Source: Betaproteobacteria bacterium Ga0077526
GTDB lineage: Bacteria > Pseudomonadota > Gammaproteobacteria > Burkholderiales > Ga0077523
Length of the DNA stretch: 64,000 nucleotides
Direction of reading: 5' to 3'
Assembly: GCA_001464765.1 (NCBI GenBank)
Contig: LNDV01000029.1
Location: forward strand, 288,193-352,192
The translations under genes and the position numbers were made by a program. The notes beneath the pieces are model-generated. The model did no database searches, was not told the origin of the DNA, and was given only the letters and a program-made list of their open reading frames with translations. Below, in pieces: positions 7,451 through 14,773 of the stretch. The first letter of the stretch is position 1, and the number at the start of each line of letters is the position of its first letter.

Positions 7451-8914
7451 TCAGAGATACCTGCGCCAGAGTTCGTTGGAGAACTTGCCCATCGGATCCA
7501 CCTGCTGCTTCAGCCGTCGCAATTGCGTTACCTCCGGATAGGCTGACTCGAACTGCTGTTTTGTCGCGTGCAGCTGATAGGGCAGATAGTAGCGACCGCC
7601 GTGCTGCAGCGCCGCTTCGATGAGCTCACGCGTCCAAACCCCGACGGCCTTCTGCGCGCGTGTCCATGTGCGCTGCTTGTAGTAAAGGACAAACGAAAAG
7701 ACGTCCTCGGGCGCCCACGGCAGCAGCGACACGGTGTCGGCGGGCGAGTGTCGGATGGACACATTCAGGGCCACGACGTTGTGCCTTTGCAGCACCTTCG
7801 CCATCTCACGAACAAAGGCCATGGCACGCAGCTCCGGAATGAAGTACTCCTGCAGTACGTAGGTCGACATGACGCGGGTCCGGGGTTCCAGCACTGCGAC
7901 GTCGAGGCTTGCTTCGTGACTCAACCACTTGACTGCTGGTTTGCCCGTCTGCATCGGTTGGATGAACTTCTTGCGTAGCGTCTGGCCGCCTGGCAATTCG
8001 GTGATGGACCAGATTGTGTTTTGCTCAAGCCCATAGGTCTGGCCACGCGGCACCAGCCTGGCGGTTTCCGTCAGGGGATTGGTCTCCGGTGTCTGCCTCC
8101 AAGTCACACTTACCGGTCTGTCGAACAGCGGCGGCAGCAGGTCGGCGTTGTGCAAAACAGCCCGTTTGTCGGCCAGCACGTTTTCCTTGAAGTGCGCCAC
8201 GTAGCGTTCCAGCGGCACTTCCTCGACAACCCGTTCCATACGCACGTTGTCCGCCAGTTCGAGCTCGACTTCCGTGATGACCGCGATTGCGCCATACCCA
8301 CCGATGGCGGCCCGAAACAGCTCAGTCTGCACGGTCGGGTTCGACTCGACCACAGTGCCGTCGGCAAGCACCAATTGCAGCGCTCGCACCGTGTTGCCTA
8401 TCGGCCCGTGGCCGACGTAGCGGCCGTGGCAATTGACGGAGACCGACCCCCCGACGGTGAAATTGGCGTAGCTTTGCATCGTCTTCACAGCAAGGCCTGC
8501 CGAGTCCAGGTGGTCCTGCAAGTCCCGCCAGCGCATCCCCGCCTGGACGCGAACTGCGTGTTCCTCAGGCCGCAGCCATACGATCTTGTTCATTTGTCGC
8601 ATGTCGACATGAAGCCCGCCCAACACCGCGACTTGTCCGCCCATACTGAAGCGGCCACCGCCGATGGCTATCTGACCGTGCCGACAGGCACGTACCAGGG
8701 TCGCCACTTCGTCGGTGGAGTGCGGCGTCTCGATGCGCGCCACCCGGACGGAGTACAGCCCGGTGACGTTGGCGACGAGTAGAGACTCGGTTGCGAGCGC
8801 TCGCGCTGGAGAAAGGCTGAGCAGGCCTGCGGTCGCAAGGGATTCCGCGAGAAATGTTCGACGACTCGGGGGAGTGCTACCCGGCCCCGGGCGACTTGAC
8901 GGAAAAGCACTCAC
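7451..8914 (-). CDS. FAD-binding oxidoreductase (D-arabinono-1,4-lactone oxidase-like), Tat-exported
   Basis: About 487 aa. The N-terminus carries a twin-arginine signal (SRRTFLAESLATAGLLSL), so the enzyme is probably exported folded with its FAD. The PCMH-type FAD-binding domain is visible: VARIETPHSTDEVATLVRAC, IGGGRFSMGGQ, VQAGMRWRDLQDHLDSAGLA, and NFTVGGSVSVNCHGR. A substrate/cap domain follows, with the D-arabinono-lactone-oxidase-like C-terminal FDPMGKF-like motif (QVDPMGKFSNELWRRYL). GTG 8914 is preferred over the upstream TTG 8923, because the latter overlaps a degenerate attC box at 8918. The substrate is unknown. It is the leftmost gene that might belong to the cassette array. Confidence 0.85.
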   Translation of the reverse strand: MSAFPSSRPGPGSTPPSRRTFLAESLATAGLLSLSPARALATESLLVANVTGLYSVRVARIETPHSTDEVATLVRACRHGQIAIGGGRFSMGGQVAVLGGLHVDMRQMNKIVWLRPEEHAVRVQAGMRWRDLQDHLDSAGLAVKTMQSYANFTVGGSVSVNCHGRYVGHGPIGNTVRALQLVLADGTVVESNPTVQTELFRAAIGGYGAIAVITEVELELADNVRMERVVEEVPLERYVAHFKENVLADKRAVLHNADLLPPLFDRPVSVTWRQTPETNPLTETARLVPRGQTYGLEQNTIWSITELPGGQTLRKKFIQPMQTGKPAVKWLSHEASLDVAVLEPRTRVMSTYVLQEYFIPELRAMAFVREMAKVLQRHNVVALNVSIRHSPADTVSLLPWAPEDVFSFVLYYKQRTWTRAQKAVGVWTRELIEAALQHGGRYYLPYQLHATKQQFESAYPEVTQLRRLKQQVDPMGKFSNELWRRYL

Positions 8915-8917
8915 GAC

Positions 8918-8986
8918 GGCCAACGATCGCGATCGCCTGACGGTAGCGGGGCGTGCAGTGCGGCGTTGACGGTCAGGTGGTTGAGG
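8918..8986 (-). other. Degenerate attC-like site
   Basis: GGCCAAC (8918-8924) and GTTGAGG (8980-8986) bound a ~69 bp segment with inner arms GCCTGAC and GTCAGG. Each box has one mismatch to RYYYAAC/GTTRRRY. It lies between the stop of the 9002-9244 pseudogene and the start of the oxidoreductase, the position expected of a cassette recombination site. Confidence 0.4.
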
Positions 8987-9001
8987 GGGGCGGGGATCAT
9001 G

Positions 9002-9244
9002 CTAGATGAGGTAGTCGAAATTTCGCGACACGAACACGGAGAACAGGTGAAGCATCGTGCCGACCAACATTGCAAGGGGGTAGTAGGTCCTGGGATTGGC
9101 ATCCGAGTCGCTCTTTCGGACACTCGCCAGGACGTATAGCGCACACAAGAAAGCGAATACACCCAGAGTGGGGCCTTGTCACGGATACTCCGGCGCTGGA
9201 TGCACATACTCTTTCCATATCTCTCCGGACCAACCACTCGCCAT
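9002..9244 (-). pseudogene. Cassette membrane-protein gene interrupted by one in-frame TGA
   Basis: ATG 9244 opens a frame coding MASGWSGEIWKEYVHPAPEYP, then TGA (9179-9181), then continues in the same frame with QGPTLGVFAFLCALYVLASV and YPLAMLVGTMLHLFSVFVSRNFDYLI to TAG at 9002. The second part has two hydrophobic segments, so the intact product would be an ~80 aa membrane protein. The single stop is the only break, which suggests recent decay or a sequencing error. The gene sits between an attC-like site (8918-8986) and a canonical attC (9298-9359). Confidence 0.6.
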
Positions 9245-9297
9245 TCTCTCTGTCTCTGAATTGCTGACTGCTCTACAGCTACGAGGGGCGGTGCATT

Positions 9298-9359
9298 GTC
9301 CAACCTTCAGCCCTGTGCGGCTGGGCACCACAGGCCATCAGCCCGAACGAGCGTTGAGT
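9298..9359 (-). other. attC recombination site (integron cassette), both boxes canonical
   Basis: GTCCAAC (9298-9304) and GTTGAGT (9353-9359) fit RYYYAAC and GTTRRRY exactly and enclose a 62 bp imperfect palindrome with inner arms around GGCTGGGC...CATCAGCCC. It ends 8 bp before the stop of the 9368-9814 gene, and the next minus-strand ATG lies 54 bp to the left. It is about three-quarters identical by eye to the site at 20110-20176. Confidence 0.8.
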
Positions 9360-9367
9360 GCGGCAGG

Positions 9368-9814
9368 CTATACGCCCGGAACCCTCCGATAGCGCGGCAC
9401 CAAGTGGGCGAACATGAACGCTACACCCGCCGAAAGAAAGAACCAACTCAAAGTACTTCTATCCCAGGGCGCGCCGATGCGAACGCACTGCAGCATGGTC
9501 ACTACGCCACCCACAACACCGCTCAAGCCGAACATGAGGAGGGGCTTCAGCCGGACAAGGAAACTCAAATAGGCAGATGGTCCGAACCACTTGTCTGTAA
9601 CGCCGACGAGAGCCGGGATGAAGAACGGGGAGTGAGGAGCACGTAAAGCAAGCCACCCAAACACCGCGAACGGAGCGACGAAGACAAATGGGGGCGAGAA
9701 CGCAGGACTGTTCTCTGGGCAGAGAGAACCCTCCACGGGCAGGAGCAGTTCGACAACCGATCCGCCTGTTGCATAAGCCCAAAGCGCAAGGATTACCAAG
9801 GTAGACCGTCTCAA
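9368..9814 (-). CDS. Cassette-encoded membrane protein, 148 aa
   Basis: The frame ends at 9368 and encodes a small integral membrane protein with about four hydrophobic segments (LVILALWAYATGGSVVELL; FVFVAPFAVFGWLAL; LLMFGLSGVVGGVVTML; LSWFFLSAGVAFMFAHLVP). I could not assign a family. TTG 9814 (MRRSTLVILALW) is the most sensible start because it sits just before the first helix; no in-frame ATG is near. A shifted frame from ATG 9840 could indicate a frameshift. Its attC follows immediately at 9298-9359. Confidence 0.6.
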   Translation of the reverse strand: MRRSTLVILALWAYATGGSVVELLLPVEGSLCPENSPAFSPPFVFVAPFAVFGWLALRAPHSPFFIPALVGVTDKWFGPSAYLSFLVRLKPLLMFGLSGVVGGVVTMLQCVRIGAPWDRSTLSWFFLSAGVAFMFAHLVPRYRRVPGV

Positions 9815-10008
9815 GGGCGAAGGTGGACAACTTTCCCATGCCGCCGATGACGGATGCGGGCGAAGCCCGTGGGAGCCATTTGGGCGAAGAGACAGGGTGG
9901 CCTTCATGCCGAACCCTTCATGAAGGGACGATCGCCTCACATTGTGCCTGCTGGAGCAGCCCAGCAACGGCGGCGGTATCGGTGTCGGCTCGGGCGACGG
10001 GCCACGCG

Positions 10009-10461
10009 TCATTTTGACGATGCCCGAGCTTTGCCGGCCTTCGAGATGGCGCCCGCCGGGTTGCGAGTGATCGACTTGATGAACTCGACCCTTCGGAACC
10101 GTAGAGCAGACCAGTCCTCGTCGACGGCAACCTGGCGCACGGCTTCGAAGCCAGCCTCTCCGAGCGCCGACCATCCGGAATCACGATTGAACTCACACCT
10201 GTACCTTCGAGAAGTGCCCTTGGGGTAGACCATCCAGACAATGGCATCCCCCTGTGCGAACAAGGCGATCTGCCTGCTGGCGGTATCCACTTCAGTCTGG
10301 GTGATGGCAAAGGCCATGACGAAGCCGGTGGCGCCCGTGATCTCGCGGTGGACTGCAACGTCGGTAAGCGCTGCCAGTTCGGATTCGAACGACGCCGGCG
10401 CATTGAGGACGTCGATCACCGATTGCGTGGTCAGGTTTAGCTTTTTGAACAGTGGAGTCAA
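10009..10461 (-). CDS. Conserved hypothetical protein, 150 aa
   Basis: The sequence looks like a conserved soluble family often annotated only as hypothetical: LFKKLNLTTQSVIDVLNAPASF at the start, a middle region with FVMAFAITQTEVDTA and DAIVWMVYPKGTSRRYRCEF, and a C-terminal VDEDWSALRFRRVEFIK. The family name is not known to me. The start is TTG 10461 (no in-frame ATG), as for other genes of this region. It is co-directional with its neighbours. The 194 bp gap to its left holds only a perfect CCCTTCATGAAGGG palindrome near 9911. Confidence 0.65.
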   Translation of the reverse strand: MTPLFKKLNLTTQSVIDVLNAPASFESELAALTDVAVHREITGATGFVMAFAITQTEVDTASRQIALFAQGDAIVWMVYPKGTSRRYRCEFNRDSGWSALGEAGFEAVRQVAVDEDWSALRFRRVEFIKSITRNPAGAISKAGKARASSK

Positions 10462-10557
10462 GGTGAGCGACTCGTGACACTTAGCGGGGCTGGAAAAGAA
10501 GTCGGGGAACTCGAAGGAGGGTAGAGCACGAAGTTGCGTTTACCTCTCCCGCGAGTC

Positions 10558-10645
10558 GATACGTTCGATCCAGCACGTCCTGTCGGGTCAGTTCGGATCC
10601 CACTGTCGACGCTCCACGAAAAGAAAGAGTTGTATAGCCTCAAGG
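10558..10645 (-). repeat. ~85 bp dispersed repeat, copy 1 (other copy 18471-18556)
   Basis: From CGTTCGATCC to the GCCTCAAGGC box this segment matches 18471-18556, sharing GACGCTCC-CGAAA-A and the terminal TATAGCCTCAA-GC/TACAGCCTCAACGC. In both places it lies between cassette genes. The gap 10462-10769 contains this repeat and an uninformative 61-codon ORF that I do not accept as a gene. Confidence 0.5.
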
Positions 10646-10769
10646 CAGAGATAAGCAGGAGACGGCGGCACAGCGCCTAGCCAGAACGGGGCATGCCAGG
10701 CAGCTTTCGCCGCGCGGACCAGATGCCATGCCGATCTCGCTCCGGTGGCTCGACCTGTAAGGCAGCATC

Positions 10770-11240
10770 TCAGCGCCAGGCCTTCCGCCGCGCGACTTCT
10801 GCTTCAATTGCTTTTCGAACTCTCATCTTGTTCTCGCGATCAAGGGTCTCGAAGTGGCGATGGCGAGCGAAGTAGGGGCCGAGCCATCCGTCTTCATGCG
10901 TGAACGCCATTGTCCAGGCCAGGTTCGGAGGAAAGACGTAGTAGTCGGCAAGTGAGCAGGTCTCGGGGCGTTGATCTGTGGTGAATGCAATCTTCCGGTC
11001 GTTGGACAGCACCACGTACTCGTGGGCGATTGCTTGCTCGTAGGAGGATCTTGCGGCAGGCCCGGTCTCGCTTGGATAGCGCCCTGAGCTGAAGATGTGC
11101 CATAGGAATGAATCTGCGTCAATGCCATCTCTGTCTTGACCGTAGGCGCCAAGCCAGTTCATCAGCGTCTGAAAGACCTCCTCCGGCGAGTGCAGGCGCG
11201 TCAAGCCACCAGGTCCGACGCGCAATGGCTTCTTTCTCAT
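10770..11240 (-). CDS. DUF4275-like hypothetical protein
   Basis: 156 aa. A central conserved-looking block reads FLWHIFSSGRYPSETGPAAR, then YVVLSNDRKIAFTTDQRPET and CSLADYYVFPPNLAWTMAFT followed by HEDGWLGPYFA. This pattern (DYYVFP..LAWT.AFTHEDGW.GPYF) is what I associate with DUF4275 and similar uncharacterised proteins; the assignment is from memory. ATG 11240 is a good start. It is probably a cassette gene; the spacer to the next gene (11241-11345) has only a degenerate GCGCAAC box at about 11277. Confidence 0.65.
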   Translation of the reverse strand: MRKKPLRVGPGGLTRLHSPEEVFQTLMNWLGAYGQDRDGIDADSFLWHIFSSGRYPSETGPAARSSYEQAIAHEYVVLSNDRKIAFTTDQRPETCSLADYYVFPPNLAWTMAFTHEDGWLGPYFARHRHFETLDRENKMRVRKAIEAEVARRKAWR

Positions 11241-11345
11241 GGGCTGTACGCCGGCGGGTAGGGAGTGAGTGCGATTTGCGCAACCGAACGACCACCCTGG
11301 GAAGTATGCGTAACTTGTTCGCTCCCGCCTCTCTCAGTTCCAGGG

Positions 11346-11738
11346 CTAGCGTTCATTGGTGTACTCGAAGGACGTAAAGAACGGTACCGACGGCGGCCGG
11401 AAGGAAAAGCCGCTGACCATTCTGTCCCGGAAGCACTGTGCGAAGCGCGTTCCCCCTTGAAGCCAGGAATTCTGCACTCGCCCGTCCGCCTTCAACTCCA
11501 CAACGACGGTGAAGTTGGAAGGCGAGGCGCCAGTCTGCCTAGTGCACTGCGCAAAGGTGGCGCCCGCAAACTTGCCCTGAGTCTCGATGAGAAGCTGCAT
11601 GTCGCGTGCACCAAGCCCTCTTTCGGACTCGTCGGCAAGCGCCTTGGCCTCACTGTAGTGGAGGGACTGAGCGGCCGCGGCTGCGGACCAAAGCATCGCC
11701 GCGATCACAGTCAGGTAGAGTCGAGTGTCAATGATCAT
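11346..11738 (-). CDS. Secreted hypothetical protein, 130 aa
   Basis: ATG 11738 begins a Sec signal peptide (MIIDTRLYLTVIAAMLWSAA, cleavage after AAAAAQ), followed by a soluble domain with ETQGKFAGATFAQCTRQTG, VVVELKADGRVQNSWLQGG, and a C-terminal CFRDRMVSGFSFRPPSVPF. The VELKADGRV..SW...GT.FAQCF pattern recalls TonB-C-terminal-like or DUF4124-like periplasmic folds, but I make no firm assignment. Two cysteines could form a disulfide. It overlaps the end of the upstream GNAT gene by 11 bp, so the two probably share one cassette. Confidence 0.6.
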   Translation of the reverse strand: MIIDTRLYLTVIAAMLWSAAAAAQSLHYSEAKALADESERGLGARDMQLLIETQGKFAGATFAQCTRQTGASPSNFTVVVELKADGRVQNSWLQGGTRFAQCFRDRMVSGFSFRPPSVPFFTSFEYTNER

Positions 11739-12135
11739 TCCCGCCGTATATCCACATCGGCTCCGTCTGCCCCGCACGCTCGAATCCCATCCGCCTGTAG
11801 AACTCCACTGCACGCCCATCCGCCACCAGCATCATCTGATGGAAGTCTTTGTACCTGCTCAGAAGGCTCTCCATCATGAGACGACCGACTCCCTTTCCTT
11901 GATGCAGAGGGTGAACCAGCATGTGGGGAAAGTAGACGACGAGGTGGCCATCGGAGATCGCATTCCCTAGACCAACGAGAACACCGCCATCGCGTGCCGT
12001 CACCAGGGAATGCGAGTTCCTGAGCGCGGCTACCAATTGAGTGGGCTTCTTCGCGGACGACCAGTCGTTCGCGCTGTAGAGGGCAACGACTTCCTCTTCG
12101 TCGACGCTATCGACAAGCGAGATGACGAGGCTCAT
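11728..12135 (-). CDS. GNAT-family N-acetyltransferase
   Basis: 135 aa, typical of single-domain GNAT enzymes that transfer acetyl from acetyl-CoA. The acetyl-CoA pyrophosphate-binding motif is HPLHQGKGVGRLMMESLLSR (Q/R-x-x-G-x-G/A), preceded by the beta-bulge strand VVYFPHMLVH and followed by the C-terminal AVEFYRRMGFERAG. The acceptor is unknown. ATG 12135 lies 13 bp after the attC box at 12148, which favours it over the upstream TTG 12153 that overlaps the box. GNATs are among the commonest recognisable integron cassette products. Confidence 0.85.
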   Translation of the reverse strand: MSLVISLVDSVDEEEVVALYSANDWSSAKKPTQLVAALRNSHSLVTARDGGVLVGLGNAISDGHLVVYFPHMLVHPLHQGKGVGRLMMESLLSRYKDFHQMMLVADGRAVEFYRRMGFERAGQTEPMWIYGGNDH

Positions 12136-12147
12136 GAGCTGGCGCAG

Positions 12148-12207
12148 GTCCAACGATGGGTTTGCCGCGACGAGAACGGCTGGCGAAGCCGGTCGCTCGC
12201 GTTCGAC
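12148..12207 (-). other. attC recombination site
   Basis: GTCCAAC (12148-12154, exact RYYYAAC) and GTTCGAC (12201-12207, one mismatch) enclose a 60 bp imperfect palindrome with core ACGGCT-GGCGA-AGCCGGT. The stop of the 12235-12720 gene is 27 bp to the right and the GNAT ATG 13 bp to the left, the expected cassette geometry. Confidence 0.75.
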
Positions 12208-12234
12208 TGGAAGCGTGGGTAGCGCTGTATGCCG

Positions 12235-12720
12235 CTATGGTTCTTCATCAGAGTCTACCTCCGACTTGGCTATCTCGCGTTGCGTCTGAGCCCATGAACT
12301 GATCTCTTCCAGGCTGAACGAACAGTCGCGATCCTGTTTGGTGCTGGCGAAGACCACGAACTCCGCGGTGAGATCACTCCACTTGCCGTTCAACGGAAGG
12401 TCGAACGAAATCGCTACCAGCAGACCCAGTGTACTCGGCTCGAAGCGAGTCACCTCTTTCTTCGGATTAGGGTTGCCTCCCGACGCGACCCGCCAATCCG
12501 TAACTTTGAACGTCGTCTCACCGGGGTAGTAGTCGGAAGACCGATACCCTTCGATCCTTCTCCGAATGACCTCCGGACCTGGTATCGCCTCTTGGTACGC
12601 CAACGCGTATCCGAGCGCATCGAACACTTTCTCGAATTCTCCCAATGCCAGTGCGTCCACCCACTTTCGGACGAGCCTCAAGAGCTCGTCGTCGCTGGCA
12701 CTCCGACTGATCGTTTCCAA
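12235..12720 (-). CDS. Cassette-encoded hypothetical protein (DUF7668-like)
   Basis: 161 aa from TTG 12720. The protein reads ISRSASDDELLRLVRKWVDA, FEKVFDALGYALAYQ, GYRSSDYYPGETTFKVTDWR, and LVAISFDLPLNGKWSDLTAE. This resembles a widespread uncharacterised family with 'L.LVR.WVD.LA.G.Y..A' and 'YDLPLNGEWSDLTA' motifs (DUF7668 in recent annotations, from memory). No membrane segment or signal is present. The start follows 9 bp after an attC box, and the stop precedes the next attC. It is bounded on both sides by recombination sites and so is a self-contained cassette. Confidence 0.7.
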   Translation of the reverse strand: METISRSASDDELLRLVRKWVDALALGEFEKVFDALGYALAYQEAIPGPEVIRRRIEGYRSSDYYPGETTFKVTDWRVASGGNPNPKKEVTRFEPSTLGLLVAISFDLPLNGKWSDLTAEFVVFASTKQDRDCSFSLEEISSWAQTQREIAKSEVDSDEEP

Positions 12721-12728
12721 CTCAGCAG

Positions 12729-12844
12729 CCCCAACGCTTACGGCAACCAGCCACCGGAGCGCGTAACGCGATGTGCACCGAGAAGCACGGATTCTCGATG
12801 GGCCGGATAGCCGGTGAGTGTGGCGGCATCGATCGCGGTTGCAT
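12729..12844 (-). other. attC recombination site (long form)
   Basis: CCCCAAC (12729-12735) and GTTGCAT (12838-12844) bound a 116 bp segment whose inner arms pair as CAACC/GGTTG and CACCGG/CCGGTG. Each box has one mismatch to consensus. It lies 2 bp before the stop of the 12846-13160 gene and 9 bp after the start of the next cassette gene. Confidence 0.65.
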
Positions 12845-12845
12845 G

Positions 12846-13160
12846 CTACGGCGCAAACCCTTGAATGAACCAAACTGTGAATGCAAAGATGATCGGGGCA
12901 GGTGGCAACAACAGGGCTACCCCTAGCAGTACCGGGACGGCAACGCGCACAGGCGAGCGGTCGTGATGAAGCGAGAGCGCCACTGGCCATACAAACCAAA
13001 GCCAAGCGAGTGCCAGCCAGAGCTGCCCCGGCACGAAGTCGAGATGAACCCAGAAGACCGCAGCCCAGATACCAAAGACACACAGCGCATGAACGACGCA
13101 GGCGGTGCCCAGCGCACGGAAAGTGGCGCTGGTGCTGGATATGCCTAGCGAAACGATCAT
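12846..13160 (-). CDS. Cassette-encoded small membrane protein, 104 aa
   Basis: Three to four hydrophobic segments fill most of the protein: ALGTACVVHALCVFGIWAAVF, LWLALAWLWFVWPVALSL, RVAVPVLLGVALLLPPAPII and IFAFTVWFIQGF. No family is recognised. ATG 13160 overlaps the stop of a small upstream ORF (13157-13345) in an ATGA arrangement, suggesting translational coupling within one cassette. Its attC (12729-12844) follows 1 bp after the stop. Confidence 0.7.
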   Translation of the reverse strand: MIVSLGISSTSATFRALGTACVVHALCVFGIWAAVFWVHLDFVPGQLWLALAWLWFVWPVALSLHHDRSPVRVAVPVLLGVALLLPPAPIIFAFTVWFIQGFAP

Positions 13161-13345
13161 CGATCTTCGACCCCACGATGAGCTTCACCAAAAGGTGAGG
13201 GCGGTCGAAGCACGCCGTGGACCTTTCGCTGTAAGCGTCGGTTGGTCCGCACTGGGCGCCTGTAGGAGAGGTCGTAGAAGCTCAGCAGCACTCGCTCACC
13301 GAGCGGAACGCCACGTCGACTGCAGTGAGGACGCCGCATCATCAT
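13157..13345 (-). CDS. Small ORF (62 aa) coupled to the membrane protein gene
   Basis: It starts with three consecutive ATGs (13345, 13342, 13339), 6 bp after the attC box at 13352, and ends in TGA that overlaps the next ATG (ATGA at 13157-13160). The product is very basic (MMMRRPHCSRRGVPLGERVL then SYRRPVRTNRRLQRKVHGVL), without recognisable domains. The position and coupling argue for a leader or small cassette protein; the composition argues for caution. It may act only to deliver ribosomes to the membrane-protein gene. Confidence 0.4.
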   Translation of the reverse strand: MMMRRPHCSRRGVPLGERVLLSFYDLSYRRPVRTNRRLQRKVHGVLRPPSPFGEAHRGVEDR

Positions 13346-13351
13346 CGGGCA

Positions 13352-13441
13352 CTCCAACGATTGAACTGAGAGGCGCGCTACGGGTCGGCAAGGCGAAGCG
13401 GCTACGCCGGCTACCGCATCCGCCCGAGCGATGGGTTGGAG
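13352..13441 (-). other. attC recombination site, perfectly complementary boxes
   Basis: CTCCAAC (13352-13358) and GTTGGAG (13435-13441) are exact reverse complements and bound a 90 bp imperfect palindrome (core GGC-AAGGCGAAGCGGCTAC-GCC). The 13455-14096 gene stops 14 bp to the right and the next minus-strand ATG is 7 bp to the left. Confidence 0.78.
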
Positions 13442-13454
13442 AGAACCGACCCTC

Positions 13455-14096
13455 TCAACGATCACCATCGGACCTCCGATCGAAGGGACGCAGCACACGT
13501 CCTGTGACGCTCACCCAAACGCACGCAATTCCGGAGGCGACCAAAGAGGTAAGCGCCAGAAAGGCGGAGATTACGAACACCACGCCGATCTCTTCGTAAG
13601 TGGCACGCGCCCACGCGCCCGGGAGACTCCAAAGAAACCATGCGCTTGCTAGCGCGCCAGTCCCGAGAATGAACAGCGGAAGTCGGGTGAGCAGGCCGAT
13701 ACGCGGTGAGGCCGGCGCGAAACGAAAGCCCGGCGTTCTGGCGATCCGATGGGTGGGTGCGTCCTGGGCTTCGGATGTGAGGGGGACGAGCTCGTATTGG
13801 TTGCCCATGCAGACGGCCAACCACCCGGCGCCAAGTATCGACAAAGTTACGATGCATATGGCGATCCAGTCATAAGGCTCAGACAGGAGGTATGGAATTC
13901 CAAACCTTGCCGCGAACAGCAGTATCAGCGTCCATGCACCTGCGGTTAGGAAGGTGGAACTTCCCGCGTACGAAAGCAGCGCGCCACATGCGTTGCAGGA
14001 GAAGCGATAGGCGCATCCGCGTGGGGTGGAAACGGATTGCGGCTCCCGAATCAACCGGAAGGCGTATCCACACCGGGGGCAGATGTTGTGCCTCAT
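13455..14096 (-). CDS. Zinc-ribbon membrane protein, cassette-encoded
   Basis: 213 aa. The N-terminus is a four-cysteine zinc ribbon (ICPRCGYAFRL and FSCNACGALLSY). Four predicted membrane helices follow: LTAGAWTLILLFAARFGIPY, WIAICIVTLSILGAGWLAVC, LPLFILGTGALASAWFLW, and VVFVISAFLALTSLVASGIA. The tail is basic (RPFDRRSDGDR). Small zinc-ribbon/TM proteins of this kind are common but uncharacterised. ATG 14096 lies 13 bp after the attC box at 14109, and attC 13352-13441 follows the stop. It is a complete cassette. Confidence 0.78.
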   Translation of the reverse strand: MRHNICPRCGYAFRLIREPQSVSTPRGCAYRFSCNACGALLSYAGSSTFLTAGAWTLILLFAARFGIPYLLSEPYDWIAICIVTLSILGAGWLAVCMGNQYELVPLTSEAQDAPTHRIARTPGFRFAPASPRIGLLTRLPLFILGTGALASAWFLWSLPGAWARATYEEIGVVFVISAFLALTSLVASGIACVWVSVTGRVLRPFDRRSDGDR

Positions 14097-14108
14097 GACC
14101 AGCGAGCT

Positions 14109-14170
14109 GCCCGTAACTGGCGCCCGAGCAGAACGCGAAGCGCTGCTGTCTGGCCGTAAGTGTTGACGGG
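14109..14170 (-). other. attC recombination site
   Basis: GCCCGTAAC (14109-14117) pairs with GTTGACGGGC (14162-14171), which differ from perfect complements by one inserted base. The 62 bp between them folds with inner arms AGCAG/CTGCT. The 14175-14567 gene stops 4 bp to the right; the ATG of the next cassette gene is 13 bp to the left. Confidence 0.75.
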
Positions 14171-14174
14171 CCAG

Positions 14175-14567
14175 TCAGCGCGCTGCTTCATGGGCACGAG
14201 CCATACACAAGCTCATTGGGGCGCCGACGGGTATCTTGAGGAAGCGGTGCTTCGCATCCAGCAATGCAGTGACCATGCCTTCGGATTCTCCCAGCCCGGC
14301 GTCCAGTAGGCACCCATGAGAGTGCTTCAGGCGATCGAAGACCGATCGGCACTGTTCGGCGCAACCGCGACCCTCAGGCGTGTCTACGTTGACCACCAAA
14401 AACGTCCCCGGATTCAAGAACCACCAGCCGTTCGGACCAAGGGCGTCCAGTTCTTTGTTGATCGCCAAAGCAGCTTCGGGCGTTACGCCATCAAGCACGT
14501 GCAAACACAGCGCTACGACCGCAACCGACACAGCCTCTTCAGTCCGATGGGTGGCCCAGAGTCTCAT
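14175..14567 (-). CDS. Cassette-encoded hypothetical protein, 130 aa
   Basis: The product has a helical N-terminal half (VSVAVVALCLHVLDGVTPEA; ALAINKELDALGPNGWWFL) and a compact C-terminal half (FLVVNVDTPEGRGCAEQCRS; GESEGMVTALLDAKHRFLKI). No family is recognised. ATG 14567 lies 18 bp after a CGCTAAC box (14585-14591), and the stop is followed at once by attC 14109-14170, so it is a complete cassette. No transmembrane or signal sequence is visible; a cytoplasmic location is likely. Confidence 0.68.
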   Translation of the reverse strand: MRLWATHRTEEAVSVAVVALCLHVLDGVTPEAALAINKELDALGPNGWWFLNPGTFLVVNVDTPEGRGCAEQCRSVFDRLKHSHGCLLDAGLGESEGMVTALLDAKHRFLKIPVGAPMSLCMARAHEAAR

Positions 14568-14584
14568 CGTCCATTCTCAGGGAG

Positions 14585-14773
14585 CGCTAACGTTCGGGCG
14601 ATCAAAAAAGACCCGGCACTCCAAGTTGTTGGTTGCACAAAGCCGGCCTGCGTCCCATAGCTGAGGCCGAGTCATCCTTCAAACGCCGTGCCACGGGCAG
14701 CTGCCGTAGCCTTCCCGGGCTTGGGGGGGCGCGCGGCACCGTCATCTTCCGCAACAGTGTCGCGCTGTCAACG
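14585..14773 (-). repeat. Long inter-cassette repeat, copy A (attC-like left box)
   Basis: It begins with GCTAACGTTC at a left attC box and runs to the block CATCTTCCGCAACAGTGTCG followed by CGCTGTC. The same order of blocks (TAACGTTC, then ...CCAAGT-GTT..., ...GCGTCCCA-AGCT..., then CTTCCGCAACAG) is found at 16651-16960 and 20584-20910. It occupies the whole spacer between two cassette genes. The right GTTRRRY box is not recognisable. Confidence 0.6.

Noticed and set aside
10458..10643. 61-codon ORF MRLYNSFFSWSV... as a cassette gene
   Set aside because: Most of it is the 85 bp repeat also found, in a different reading context, at 18471-18556; it overlaps the TTG start of the next gene. It is better called a repeat.
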